In this document: positions 16,251 to 25,622 of the stretch, piece after piece
Layout of the letters: each line of letters starts with the position of its first letter
Numbering within the stretch: position 1 is the stretch's first letter
Origin: JBQDBK01 sp052090825
GTDB taxonomy: Bacteria; Bacillota; Clostridia; Tissierellales; Peptoniphilaceae
NCBI GenBank assembly: GCA_052090825.1
Contig: JBQDBK010000017.1
Coordinates: forward strand, 1-26,654
Length of the DNA: 26,654 nucleotides
Direction of reading: 5' to 3'
Notes under the pieces: generated by a model
The model's database searches: none
Told to the model about the DNA's origin: nothing
The model's input: the letters and a program-made list of their open reading frames with translations, nothing else
Translations under genes and position numbers: made by a program

Positions 16251-16308
16251 AAAACACCTCTCATGCTTTATATATTATAAATAGTCTATCATATAAAAGA
16301 GACGTTTT
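16251..16308 (-). terminator. Probable hairpin downstream of topB
   Basis: Read as minus-strand RNA, AAAACGUCUCU (16308-16298) can pair with AGAGGUGUUUU (16261-16251) over 11 bp including two G-U pairs, with a 36-base loop. It lies ~60 bases after the topB stop and before the TIR promoter, as a terminator would. The long loop lowers confidence. Confidence 0.35.
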
Positions 16309-16366
16309 AAAATTCAAAAATGTAGTTAAAAGTTTCTCTATGATTTCATTTAACATATCTATTATA

Positions 16367-18424
16367 TCAATCATCAAACCTCAATTTATAGTTAATATAT
16401 TTCCCAGTATCTTCAAAGTATAAAAAAGCATCATAATATTTTCCTGATTTCTCTGAATAAAATCTCTTAACTTCTACAATATTTTCATCTAACAATGCCT
16501 TTACCATATCTTTTGTCAGTTTCTTTCTCTTATTTACAAAAAATCTATCTTCTTTAAATAACGAAAATCTACAGTCTCTGTTGGAACAATAATAATTCTT
16601 CTTTCCTTCAAATACATCACTTTTGCATCTAGGACATTTTCCTAGACTTTCTTTGTTATTCTTAAATTTAACTTTACTTTCTTCTGATATCTGAGAATAC
16701 ATTTTCACTAGATTCTTCATCATAGATTCTATTTCTCTAATAAATTTCTTATCATCTTCTTTTCCTAGAGATATATTTGTTAAGCTATTTTCCCACTCTG
16801 CTGTTAATATTGGTGACTTTAATTCATCAGGAATAATAGTTACAAGACTAACCGCCTTATCTGTAGGTAGTAATTGTTTTCCCTTTCTTTCTATATAGCC
16901 CACTGATATAAGTTTTTCTATAATCCCTGCTCTGGTAGCAGGTGTTCCTAGTCCTATTTTTTCTACTTCTAATCCCTTATCTATATCTTCATTACCAGCT
17001 CTCTCCATAGCAGATAGTAATGTGTCTTCTGTATAATGCTTTGGAGGCTGTGTAAACCCTTCTTTCTTTTTAGAATCTAGTATTTTAAATGATTGATTTT
17101 TATAAAGCTCTGGAAGTATTATTTCTTTTTCTGTCTTTTTACTTGTTTTAATTTTCTTTAGATATTTATTTTCTATTTCTTTAAAGCCTCCTTCCAAGAT
17201 TACTTTTCCTTTTGATTTAAATTCTATATTATCTACTTTAAGGATTACTTCTGTATGCTCTTCAACTCTATTCTTTGATAAAGCTTGTAGTAATTTTGAT
17301 TCTATTAAGTTATATATTGTGCTCTCGCCTTTTGGCAACTCTTCTTTTTTAAATTTTCTAGATTCCAAAGTTATTATAATGGCATGATGATCATTGACCT
17401 TTTTGTCATTAATAACTCTATCAAAATTTATATTATTTATGTCTATGTTTTCATCTAAGCTCTCTATTAATTCTATCAATCCATCTTTCATTTCCTCAGT
17501 TAAATATCTGCTATCTGTTCTTGGATAAGTAATCCATTTCTTTTCATATAAAGATTGAGAATAGTCTAAAGTTTGTTTAGCACTAAATCCAAATAGCATA
17601 TTTGCTTCTCTTTGCAAACTTGTTAAATCGAATAACAATGGTGGTTTTATTTTTTTGGTATTTCTTTTTATATCAACTACTATAACCTGTTTCCCTGTAA
17701 CATTATTTAATACATCTATGGCTTTATTCTCATCTAAAATTCTATTTGAAGTTGCTATAAAATCTTCTAGTTGTATATCTATATTAAAGAACTTTTCTTT
17801 CTTGAAATTATTAATATCTGACTGCCTTTCTACAATCAGTGATAGTGTAGGTGTTTGAACTCTTCCAACACTTAAAGTTTGATTATATAATACAGAAAAT
17901 AACCTTGTTGCATTAATACCTACTATCCAATCTGCCTTTGCTCTTGCTAATGCCGATTTATATAAGTTATCGAATTCATTGCCATTCTTTAAGTTGTTAA
18001 ATCCCTTAGTAATAGCTGATTTTTCCATTGAAGATATCCACAATCTTTTAAAAGACTTAGTACATCCAGCCTCCCTATAAACAAGTCTAAATATTAGTTC
18101 TCCTTCTCTTCCCGAGTCTGTGGCACAAATTATTTCATCTACTTCTTTTTTATTCATCAGTTTTTTTAGAATATTAAACTGTTTTTTAGTGTTTTTAAAC
18201 ACTTGAAATTTCCATTTTTCTGGTAAAATTGGTAAATCTTCATATTTCCACTTACTATATAAAGTATTATAGCTTTCTGGATTTGCAACTCCTGCTAAAT
18301 GGCCTATACACCAAGAGATTATATATCCATTCCCTTCTATACATCCATCTTTTCTTTCTTTACATCCTAATACTTCTGCAATAGACATTGCAACTGATGG
18401 TTTTTCTGCTATAACTAATTTCAT
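16367..18424 (-). CDS. topB: DNA topoisomerase III (type IA)
   Basis: A 685-residue type IA topoisomerase that passes single DNA strands and is a standard part of Tn1549-like transfer modules. The TOPRIM domain starts with LVIAEKPSVA (catalytic E7, K8) and has the acidic motif ATDSGREGE. The cleavage tyrosine lies in ITYPRTDSRYL (~residue 298). SVGRVQTPTL is the conserved family signature. A C-terminal zinc finger (C597, C600, C613, C618) follows. The start is ATG at 18424 with AGGAGG seven bases upstream; the reading frame opens 30 bases earlier, but that part lies inside a hairpin. The hairpin sits immediately before the ribosome binding site. The gene is intact. Confidence 0.95.
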   Translation of the reverse strand: MKLVIAEKPSVAMSIAEVLGCKERKDGCIEGNGYIISWCIGHLAGVANPESYNTLYSKWKYEDLPILPEKWKFQVFKNTKKQFNILKKLMNKKEVDEIICATDSGREGELIFRLVYREAGCTKSFKRLWISSMEKSAITKGFNNLKNGNEFDNLYKSALARAKADWIVGINATRLFSVLYNQTLSVGRVQTPTLSLIVERQSDINNFKKEKFFNIDIQLEDFIATSNRILDENKAIDVLNNVTGKQVIVVDIKRNTKKIKPPLLFDLTSLQREANMLFGFSAKQTLDYSQSLYEKKWITYPRTDSRYLTEEMKDGLIELIESLDENIDINNINFDRVINDKKVNDHHAIIITLESRKFKKEELPKGESTIYNLIESKLLQALSKNRVEEHTEVILKVDNIEFKSKGKVILEGGFKEIENKYLKKIKTSKKTEKEIILPELYKNQSFKILDSKKKEGFTQPPKHYTEDTLLSAMERAGNEDIDKGLEVEKIGLGTPATRAGIIEKLISVGYIERKGKQLLPTDKAVSLVTIIPDELKSPILTAEWENSLTNISLGKEDDKKFIREIESMMKNLVKMYSQISEESKVKFKNNKESLGKCPRCKSDVFEGKKNYYCSNRDCRFSLFKEDRFFVNKRKKLTKDMVKALLDENIVEVKRFYSEKSGKYYDAFLYFEDTGKYINYKLRFDD

Positions 18425-18445
18425 TTTTATACCTCCTATTAAAAG

Positions 18446-18471
18446 AGAGACCAAGTATAAGCTTGGTCTCT
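18446..18471 (-). terminator. Hairpin with T-rich tail just before topB
   Basis: A perfect 10-bp stem AGAGACCAAG / CTTGGTCTCT with a 6-base loop, followed on the minus strand by CTTTTAAT and then directly by the topB AGGAGG. It lies between the DUF4366 stop and topB with no room for a promoter after it. It is therefore either an attenuator or processing/stability hairpin, or a partial terminator. Confidence 0.65.
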
Positions 18472-18492
18472 TTGTTTGAGTTTACTATCTAA

Positions 18493-19389
18493 CTATTGGT
18501 CTTCGTCATTTTTATCTATACTACCTTCTTTCTCAAATTCATCCTCATCTTCATATTCAGAATCATCATAGTCATCTTCTTCGTAATAATCATCTGAATC
18601 ATCTTCCTGGTTTCCCTTGTAAATCTTAAAATAGTATCCTGCTCCTCCAACTATTAATGCCATGAGCACCATTAATAAGCCACTTTTACTTTTCTTTTTT
18701 GGTTCTTCCTTGTCTTCTGTCTTAGGCTCCTCTGTATTTTCAGTTTCTTTTATGGGTTCTATTTCTTCTTTTAATTGAGTTTTATCTTCTTTAGGTCCTT
18801 CAATCATATTCAATAGGTCTTGTTCCCCTACTTCTGTTAATAGCTGAACATTGTCTTGATTTTTTTCATGGTCAATTATTAAATGAAATGTTTTTCCTGA
18901 GCTTGTTTGAAAGGTTAAAAATTGTCTTATGTCTACGGGATTATCTTGTAGACTTTGAGTGCTACTATTGTTTTCATTAGAGATATTACTTTCTATTTTA
19001 GGAACTTTAACAGGATCCAATGGTCCTCCACCTCTACTAACATTTTCAATTACAGTTCCCCTAGCCTTGTTTTCTTTGGTTGCCAGACTATTTATAGCCT
19101 TTTCATTTCCGCCTTTAACAAGACCTTTATTACTTGGTGATGGTATTTTACTATTAGGTACTGACTTATCTATTGATGGAGAAAACACCTCTCCTTCTTC
19201 TTTTTCAATATGACTGTTTGGATCAAAATTTTTATCTCCTATAGTCTCTTCAGTATTTTCTTTAAGTTTATTATCCATATCCATTTCTGTTTTATCTCCT
19301 CCATCACTTGCAAAAGCTAGTGATGGTAAGATTAATAATATTATTATCATAAAACTTATATATCCCTTTTTAAATAATTTATTTTTCAT
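18493..19389 (-). CDS. DUF4366 (CD1107-like) membrane-anchored ICE protein
   Basis: A 298-residue protein of the DUF4366 type found next to DUF4315 and NlpC/P60 genes in conjugative transposons. It has an N-terminal signal peptide (hydrophobic FMIIILLILPSLAFA, predicted cleavage after AFA), a low-complexity region, and a conserved folded part at ~150-205 (DIRQFLTFQTSSGKTFHLII). A proline/glutamate linker follows, then a transmembrane segment (LLMVLMALIVGGAGYYF) and a strongly acidic cytoplasmic tail. It probably displays a domain outside the membrane as part of the transfer apparatus; its function is not established. The ATG at 19389 follows GGAGG at five bases and is preferred to the upstream in-frame ATG at 19425. 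Confidence 0.8.
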   Translation of the reverse strand: MKNKLFKKGYISFMIIILLILPSLAFASDGGDKTEMDMDNKLKENTEETIGDKNFDPNSHIEKEEGEVFSPSIDKSVPNSKIPSPSNKGLVKGGNEKAINSLATKENKARGTVIENVSRGGGPLDPVKVPKIESNISNENNSSTQSLQDNPVDIRQFLTFQTSSGKTFHLIIDHEKNQDNVQLLTEVGEQDLLNMIEGPKEDKTQLKEEIEPIKETENTEEPKTEDKEEPKKKSKSGLLMVLMALIVGGAGYYFKIYKGNQEDDSDDYYEEDDYDDSEYEDEDEFEKEGSIDKNDEDQ

Positions 19390-19408
19390 TGTATCCTCCA
19401 TTCTATAT

Positions 19409-19630
19409 TTACACATCTTTTTCATTTCCTTGGTATCTATTGACTGCCTTAGTTACAATCCTTGTATATTCTTCTAAAGTAATATTGAAAGTGTTAAATG
19501 TCTTATGGAGCTCTAGTTTTTCTAATTCTTCTCTTTCTACTTTAGCATTTTCTATTTTTTCTTGAAGCAGTCTCATTTGCTCTTCTAATTTATTTTCTTG
19601 CTGATACTTCTTTTGTAGTTTTTTATTCAA
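19409..19630 (-). CDS. DUF4315-like small coiled-coil ICE protein
   Basis: A 73-residue protein from a TTG at 19630, chosen because GGGGG lies eight to nine bases upstream. An in-frame opening at 19666 would overlap the upstream gene. It is mostly an amphipathic coiled coil (LQKKYQQENKLEEQMRLLQE) followed by the conserved-looking C-terminal helix FNITLEEYTRIVTKAV. Position between the wall hydrolase and DUF4366 matches CD1107A of C. difficile elements. No enzymatic motif is seen; its role in transfer is unknown. Confidence 0.75.
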   Translation of the reverse strand: MNKKLQKKYQQENKLEEQMRLLQEKIENAKVEREELEKLELHKTFNTFNITLEEYTRIVTKAVNRYQGNEKDV

Positions 19631-19643
19631 CTTTTTCCACCCC

Positions 19644-22403
19644 CTATCTAAGCCTTCCAAAGGCATAAAAATGATTTCTCCAATAATTAGTATCTATATT
19701 TGCATATTGAATAGGGTCTCCTGCATGTATCATCATTCCATTGCCTGCATAGATTCCTATATGAGTTACAGTATTGCTTGTATTATAGGTCCCTCTAAAA
19801 AATATTAAATCTCCTGCTTTAGCATCACTTCTTTTTATAGGTGTACATTTATTAAATATACCTTGAGCTGTTGTTCTAGGTAGGTTATATACATTAGATT
19901 TAGTAAAAGACCAGCATACAAAGCTAGAACAATCAAAATTATTTGGTCCATTTGCTCCAAATACATATCTTTTTCCTAGATGTTTTTCTGCTTCTGCAAA
20001 TAATATTCTTGCTGTTTCGTTATCAAAAGCAATTCCAGGCTTATTAAAACTTCCATCATATCCATTAAAATGTTCCATTGTACCTGATGGAGTTTCATCA
20101 GAATCACTTAAAAGATAAAAATATGGATTAAGTAAATTACCATTCTTATCCTTTAACTCTAAGTGAAGATGACTTCCTGTTGAATTGCCAGTACTTCCCA
20201 TCTTGGCTAAAGTAGATTCTTTTTTTATTTTATCTCCTAAATTTACATCTACACTAAGGCAATGAGCATATAGTGCTGAATATCCTTTTTCATTTGTAAT
20301 TACTAAATACCTACCATACCCATCACTATCAAATCCTTCTTTCGTTACTACACCATCAAATATGGCCTTTAAAGGTGTCCCCTCTCTATCTGCTATATCT
20401 AATCCTTTGTGCATACTTAAATTGTCTTTTATAGGATGTATCCGATAACCAAACATAGATGATACCTTTTGTTTCCAATCACCTTCTATAGGGCTAGGAT
20501 ACGTCATGTAGTTGCCTTTAGTTTTCATCAGGATTTCATATAATTCTTTTTCATCCCTATCTAATTGACTTTTTATAACTTCATTTAGTGGTTTAGATCT
20601 TAATGTAGTTTCTAAAACAACTTTGCTTTTTTCAACTTCTATATCATAAGTTTCTCCTGTATTTGAATCTGTAAAACTTTCTGTAGTTGTGTATTTTTCA
20701 ATAATTTTTTTAGTGAAAAATTCATACTGCAATCTAAATATCCTATCTAATTCATCAGCAATATTGTCAGTTCTAAAATCTCCATATTTAGCTGTCAAGT
20801 ATGCTATTAAATCGTGGGGATTATGTCCTACAGCATCAACATAATATCTATATTCGTCATATCCTGGATAATCTTTTTCAATATTTTTTAATGATTTTAG
20901 GAGATTTGCTTCTAGTTTTGAGTATTCTATATCTGCACCAGTTACATCTAAATCACCAGCTTGATAAGATGAACCAGAAACAACTCCCATACCACCTAAA
21001 AGTATTGTAGACGCTGCATTTGAAATAACTATAATTAACATAGCCAATAAAAATAAAGCTACAACATAGTTAATAGCTTTGCTTGAAAGTTTTTTTACTA
21101 AATATGAAGCTGTATTTCCATTGCCTTTTATTGCTGTTAATATTCTTTTACCTATACCTCCATATTTCTTTTTATTATATTCTTTCTTAATACGTCTTTT
21201 CTGAAAGAATTTATTAATTGAATTTCCCTTGGTGTATTTCTTATTTGATTTCAATACTTTATTAAAATCAAGTTTTTCTTTATTTTTAAGGTTTTCCCTC
21301 TCAAATTTCTTTAGTTTTTTTATTTTCCTATTGTTTTGATAGTTTTTAAATTGTTTTCCTTTTTTCAAACTATTTTCTAAGACCAATTCTGTTTTATGAA
21401 GTGATTTAACTCCTAAATTTTCCTCTTCTTCATCAGAAATCTTACTATGTGATAGGTTAGCTATTCTTTTATTTGTTCTTTTACTAATACCTGTTATGCT
21501 AGCTCCTAGTGAATTTTTAGATTCCTTGTTTTTAATGTTCTTCCCATTTTTAATAGTATTGTTTTGAAACTTTAATTTAGTTTTAGAAGTTTTAGATTTA
21601 GTCTTATTTCTATTTGTTTTTTTCTTATCATTTAAATTAGAAATATCTTTTTTATTTTGCCCTTTACCTGTATTTATTTTATCTTCAATATTCTCTAATT
21701 CATCATAGCTATAGCTTTCATTGTGATTGTCACTTTCAATCTCATTTAATCTTTCATCCATCATAGCTTTGAATGGAGAGTTGTCTATTTCATCTATTTG
21801 ATTTATTTTGCCTATATTTTCTTCTGTTTTAGGAGATTTTATATCTTTATTGGATTCATAAGTTTCTTTTTTAAATTTATCCTTGTTAGTTTTATTCTTA
21901 TCAAACCTAGATCTCCTATTAGTTTTAATATCATTTGGGTGCTTACTTTTATCAGATGATTTAGATATTTTTTCACTTTTCCCAATATTAGTAGAATCTT
22001 TTATACTTGATATGTTAGAGCCAACTGATAAATCTTCACTATTACTCATCTCATCTTCAAAATTAGATTTGTCAGATTTATTAATAATATTACTTTCACT
22101 TTCTTCTGATTTTGAATTGATGTCTTTAGCATCTTTTGAATCCCTATATTGTTTTTTACGCGATTTACTTTTTGTAGTTAAGCTTTCTTTTGGCTTTTTA
22201 TAATTATTCTTATCTTTGTTTAATCTATAATCAATTAATTGTTCTTTTTGATTTTCTTTTAATTTGGATATATCTATATCCTGAACTTTATTGCTTATAT
22301 TAGTTGTTGTCCCCTTAGATAGATTTTCTTCTATCAATCCATCCTTACTATTTTTCAATATGATTTTATCTTTAGATTTAAAGCGTTCATTCTTCTCTTT
22401 CAA
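19644..22403 (-). CDS. Membrane-anchored M23 + NlpC/P60 peptidoglycan hydrolase (CD1108-like)
   Basis: A 919-residue protein. Residues 1-430 are extremely Lys/Asn/Ser-rich and presumably cytoplasmic. One transmembrane segment follows at ~440-460 (YVVALFLLAMLIIVISNAAS). An extracellular linker leads to an M23 peptidase at ~650-760 (HPIKDNLSMHKGLDIADREG; HLHLELKD) and a C-terminal NlpC/P60 domain with the catalytic cysteine in NFDCSSFVCW (~820) and histidine in VTHIGIYAG (~882). It should cut peptidoglycan to let the conjugation channel pass. Start is TTG at 22403 with GGGGGTG at five bases. It follows the antirepressor gene directly. The disordered N-terminal extension seems long for the family. 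Confidence 0.9.
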   Translation of the reverse strand: MKEKNERFKSKDKIILKNSKDGLIEENLSKGTTTNISNKVQDIDISKLKENQKEQLIDYRLNKDKNNYKKPKESLTTKSKSRKKQYRDSKDAKDINSKSEESESNIINKSDKSNFEDEMSNSEDLSVGSNISSIKDSTNIGKSEKISKSSDKSKHPNDIKTNRRSRFDKNKTNKDKFKKETYESNKDIKSPKTEENIGKINQIDEIDNSPFKAMMDERLNEIESDNHNESYSYDELENIEDKINTGKGQNKKDISNLNDKKKTNRNKTKSKTSKTKLKFQNNTIKNGKNIKNKESKNSLGASITGISKRTNKRIANLSHSKISDEEEENLGVKSLHKTELVLENSLKKGKQFKNYQNNRKIKKLKKFERENLKNKEKLDFNKVLKSNKKYTKGNSINKFFQKRRIKKEYNKKKYGGIGKRILTAIKGNGNTASYLVKKLSSKAINYVVALFLLAMLIIVISNAASTILLGGMGVVSGSSYQAGDLDVTGADIEYSKLEANLLKSLKNIEKDYPGYDEYRYYVDAVGHNPHDLIAYLTAKYGDFRTDNIADELDRIFRLQYEFFTKKIIEKYTTTESFTDSNTGETYDIEVEKSKVVLETTLRSKPLNEVIKSQLDRDEKELYEILMKTKGNYMTYPSPIEGDWKQKVSSMFGYRIHPIKDNLSMHKGLDIADREGTPLKAIFDGVVTKEGFDSDGYGRYLVITNEKGYSALYAHCLSVDVNLGDKIKKESTLAKMGSTGNSTGSHLHLELKDKNGNLLNPYFYLLSDSDETPSGTMEHFNGYDGSFNKPGIAFDNETARILFAEAEKHLGKRYVFGANGPNNFDCSSFVCWSFTKSNVYNLPRTTAQGIFNKCTPIKRSDAKAGDLIFFRGTYNTSNTVTHIGIYAGNGMMIHAGDPIQYANIDTNYWRNHFYAFGRLR

Positions 22404-22417
22404 TATTTCACCCCCTA

Positions 22418-23176
22418 CTAGTCATCTTCTGATTTTAAAAATAACTCTGTAAAATATTTTTGACCTTTGGAAGTTATTTTAGCTGTAAAAGATATCTTTG
22501 ATAAGCCATCTTCTCCATAGTATAGATTTTCTTTAACTTCCATAATTTCTAAATCTAAAGACTTCTGAGTTGGCAAGTTATATTCTTCTGTTTTAGCTTT
22601 AATTAAAAAACCCGACTCTCTCAAAATACGAAAAAGTCGGTTTCTCCCTATATCTAATCCATTTTGTTTTAGTATCTTTGATAAATTACCTATTAATATG
22701 GAATCATCTGAAGCCAATATATTATTTGCAAATTCTACCTTTTCCTCTTGTAGTATAAGTTTCTTTTCTTTTTCATCAATTATATTGTTAGCTACCTGTA
22801 ATGCTTTAGCCATAAGTTCTTCATTGTTTAAAGACTCTTGTCCACTAATATATCCTCCTGACTTTCTTATAGACGGTAATACTTCTGAGGTTACCCATCT
22901 TTTGAATTCTTTTGCCTTAGGTAAATTGCTTGAAAGAATTAAAGAATACATGCCAGATTCATTGATGATATTCATATTTCTAATTTGCCTGCCGTCGTGA
23001 ATCCCGACATCAGCTTTATCTTCATTGCTAACATGTCTAGATAAGGCATCTCTAGAATTTTTATATCCTAAAGCATCTGAGATATCCTTTGCTACAAACC
23101 AAGGATTAAAATTTTTATCTTGTATGATTCTAATTGAACCTAGCTCTTCATGTTCATATATTTTTAAATTTGACAT
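22418..23176 (-). CDS. BRO-N / KilAC phage-type antirepressor
   Basis: A 252-residue two-domain protein. Residues ~1-105 match BRO-N (NPWFVAKDISDALGYKNSRD, ESGMYSLILSS, FKRWVTSEVLPSIRKSGGY). Residues ~115-250 match the KilAC/ANT antirepressor C-terminal domain (LIGNLSKILKQNGLDIGRNR, FRILRESGFL, ITSKGQKYF). In phages such proteins bind and inactivate repressors. Here the gene sits between virB4 and the wall-hydrolase gene. Its ATG is one base after the virB4 stop and its AGGAGG lies inside virB4, so it is expressed with the secretion genes. It may control transfer or a resident prophage; the target is unknown. Confidence 0.88.
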   Translation of the reverse strand: MSNLKIYEHEELGSIRIIQDKNFNPWFVAKDISDALGYKNSRDALSRHVSNEDKADVGIHDGRQIRNMNIINESGMYSLILSSNLPKAKEFKRWVTSEVLPSIRKSGGYISGQESLNNEELMAKALQVANNIIDEKEKKLILQEEKVEFANNILASDDSILIGNLSKILKQNGLDIGRNRLFRILRESGFLIKAKTEEYNLPTQKSLDLEIMEVKENLYYGEDGLSKISFTAKITSKGQKYFTELFLKSEDD

Positions 23177-23177
23177 T

Positions 23178-25622
23178 CTATTCCTCCTTCAGAACTTCTT
23201 CTGGTTTAGTTGTCATAATAGAATAAAGTAATGTATCCTTTGGAAATTTATCTACAAAAGGAATAATTACATTTCCATAAAATAAAAGACCCTCTCCTTC
23301 ATTGGAGTTGGTCACATAAGATAGTTGATGGGGAGATATATTTAATTGTTTTGCTAAAATTTGTCTATCGCCAGCAGCTTGATTTAGCATATATATAAAG
23401 TCAGAGTTCTCAAATATATTTTCTATTTCTCTGGATGCCAGTAAATCTTTAATATTCTGTGTTATCCCTGTAGGCATCCCTCCCCATTTACGAAATCTCT
23501 TCCATATTTCTACTGAATAAGATGCAGTTTGTTCTTCTTTTAATAATAGGTGAAATTCATCTACATAGTATCTAGTGTTCCTCTTCTCTGCTCTATTTTT
23601 TGTCACTCTATTCCAAACTTGGTCTTGAACTATTAACATACCTATCTTTTTTAGCTGGTTTCCCAGCTCTTTGATATCATAACAAACCAATCTATCGTCT
23701 ACATCTACATTGGTTTTATTATTAAATACATTTAGTGACCCTGTAACATATATTTCTAATGCTGTTGCTAATCTCTTTGCTTCCGGTTCTTCTTGTTCTC
23801 TAAGAATATTGTATAAGTCTTCTAATATAGGCATATTTTCAGGTCTAGGGTCTCCTAAGAATTTCCTATATACAAGTCTTACTGATCTATCTATAATAGT
23901 TTTTTCTACTGGCTCTAATCCATTTTTACCTCCTACTACCAATTCACATAGTGATAAAACAAAGTCTGACTTTAAAGACAATGGATTTTCATCATCACTA
24001 TAAGCAAGGTTTAAATCCATAGGGTTAATGTATTGAGTAGATGTAGGAGATATTTTAATAACTTGTCCATTTAGCTTATTTACTAAGGGATAGTACTCAG
24101 CCTCTGGATCACAAATTATAATATCATCTTCTGTTATTAAAAAAGCATTGGTTATTTCTCTTTTGGCCGAAAAAGATTTACCTGATCCTGGTGTCCCCAA
24201 TATCAATCCATTTGGGTTTTTAAGTTTTTTTCTATCTACCATTATCATATTATTCGATAGTGCATTTAAGCCATAATATAGTGACTCTCCAATCATAAAT
24301 AGCTCCTGAGTTGTAAAAGGTACAAATATTGCAGTTGAACTTGTTGTAAGCCCTCTTGTTATTTTTAGCTTATTTTCTCCCAATGGTAAAGAAGACATAA
24401 GAGCTGTCTCCTGCTGATAATCTAATCTTTTAAGGGCACAGTTATATTTTTGAGCAATACCATTAGCTTGAAATATAGTGTTATCTAGCTTTTGTCTCTT
24501 TTTAGAAGTATTTACTATAATTATAGTAACTAAAAACATTCTTTCATTTCTATTTTGCAAATCCTCTAATAGTGATTTTGCCTCTCCACCAAATGTAGAT
24601 AAATCTGATGGAATTATATCCATGTCATAACCTGCTCTAACTGCCTTTTTTTGTTCTTCTATCTTCATTCTATCTAGGTCTGTAATCTTTCTTTTGACAT
24701 TTTTTATAGCTTCTGTTTGGTCTAATGACTTTATGTGAAAGTTTGCTATAATGTCATTTTCCATATCTAAAAAATCTGCTAACATTCTATCTGTAAGTTC
24801 TGGTGCCAATATCTGTAAAAATGAACAAGCTCCATAGGTGTTTCCCATACGGAAAGATTTAGGATCTGCGAAATTAAAGGATATAGGTGCTATTACATCT
24901 TTAGTACTCATTCCACTTTTCTTTATAAGGTTCCAATCAAATTTTGACTTTTCATTTGTGCCTTGGTTTAGCATTTGATGTAATAATTCTATACGTTCTT
25001 TTCCATCCAATGAAAAGGATTCTACCCCCATTACCTTAAAATTATTTAGTATATCACTTTCTATTCTTTCAAGTCTTGGTTTAGCAAGTTTGATACTATT
25101 TGCATCTATTCCAAAGGTTATATACTTTGTTTTTACTAATCCATTGTTTCCCTTTGATAATTGATTTTTTAGCATATCAGAGTATTCTGTTCTTATATCA
25201 TTAAAATCATCTTCTTGCTCTTGAATGATGATATTATCCATTATCTCATCACCTTTCCCTGTCTGATTTAGAAAGGTTAGTTGAATAGTGATACTGGAAT
25301 CAAAGTAATTCAAGAAATCACAGTAGTTTTCAAATATTAGAGCCTTATCATCATTTTGTGCCAGTAGATAATTGATATCATAAAATTTAATAGTTTTACT
25401 ATATCTCTTATCAGAAACCTGCATAATACCATCTGGATAAATCCTTTTGTATGGTATGGTCTGCTGTGTTGTTTCAGGTGCTTTTCCTTTCTTGTTTTTA
25501 GACTTGGACTTTTTAGCCATCTTTGTCTTTTTGTATTTTTTATTCTTTTGTTCTTTTAAAGCTTTTTTATTTTTTTCTAGTTTCTTTTTTTGTCTTTTTT
25601 GTTGCTGATGCTCTATTTCCAT
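23178..25622 (-). CDS. VirB4-like conjugation ATPase
   Basis: An 814-residue type IV secretion ATPase that powers channel assembly and transfer at the inner face of the membrane. Walker A is GTPGSGKSFSAK (~residue 476) and Walker B is RYYVDEFHLLL (~686), followed by the conserved GGMPTGITQNIKDLL arginine/glutamine region. The first ~45 residues are almost entirely Lys/Gln/Glu, an unusual basic leader. ATG at 25622 is used, with GGAG eight bases upstream. The first 56 bases overlap the end of the PrgI gene, indicating coupling. Intact. Confidence 0.95.
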   Translation of the reverse strand: MEIEHQQQKRQKKKLEKNKKALKEQKNKKYKKTKMAKKSKSKNKKGKAPETTQQTIPYKRIYPDGIMQVSDKRYSKTIKFYDINYLLAQNDDKALIFENYCDFLNYFDSSITIQLTFLNQTGKGDEIMDNIIIQEQEDDFNDIRTEYSDMLKNQLSKGNNGLVKTKYITFGIDANSIKLAKPRLERIESDILNNFKVMGVESFSLDGKERIELLHQMLNQGTNEKSKFDWNLIKKSGMSTKDVIAPISFNFADPKSFRMGNTYGACSFLQILAPELTDRMLADFLDMENDIIANFHIKSLDQTEAIKNVKRKITDLDRMKIEEQKKAVRAGYDMDIIPSDLSTFGGEAKSLLEDLQNRNERMFLVTIIIVNTSKKRQKLDNTIFQANGIAQKYNCALKRLDYQQETALMSSLPLGENKLKITRGLTTSSTAIFVPFTTQELFMIGESLYYGLNALSNNMIMVDRKKLKNPNGLILGTPGSGKSFSAKREITNAFLITEDDIIICDPEAEYYPLVNKLNGQVIKISPTSTQYINPMDLNLAYSDDENPLSLKSDFVLSLCELVVGGKNGLEPVEKTIIDRSVRLVYRKFLGDPRPENMPILEDLYNILREQEEPEAKRLATALEIYVTGSLNVFNNKTNVDVDDRLVCYDIKELGNQLKKIGMLIVQDQVWNRVTKNRAEKRNTRYYVDEFHLLLKEEQTASYSVEIWKRFRKWGGMPTGITQNIKDLLASREIENIFENSDFIYMLNQAAGDRQILAKQLNISPHQLSYVTNSNEGEGLLFYGNVIIPFVDKFPKDTLLYSIMTTKPEEVLKEE

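Noticed and set aside
19644..22403. Phage endolysin
   Set aside because: The transmembrane anchor, M23 plus NlpC/P60 order and position beside DUF4315/DUF4366 fit the conjugation wall hydrolase instead.
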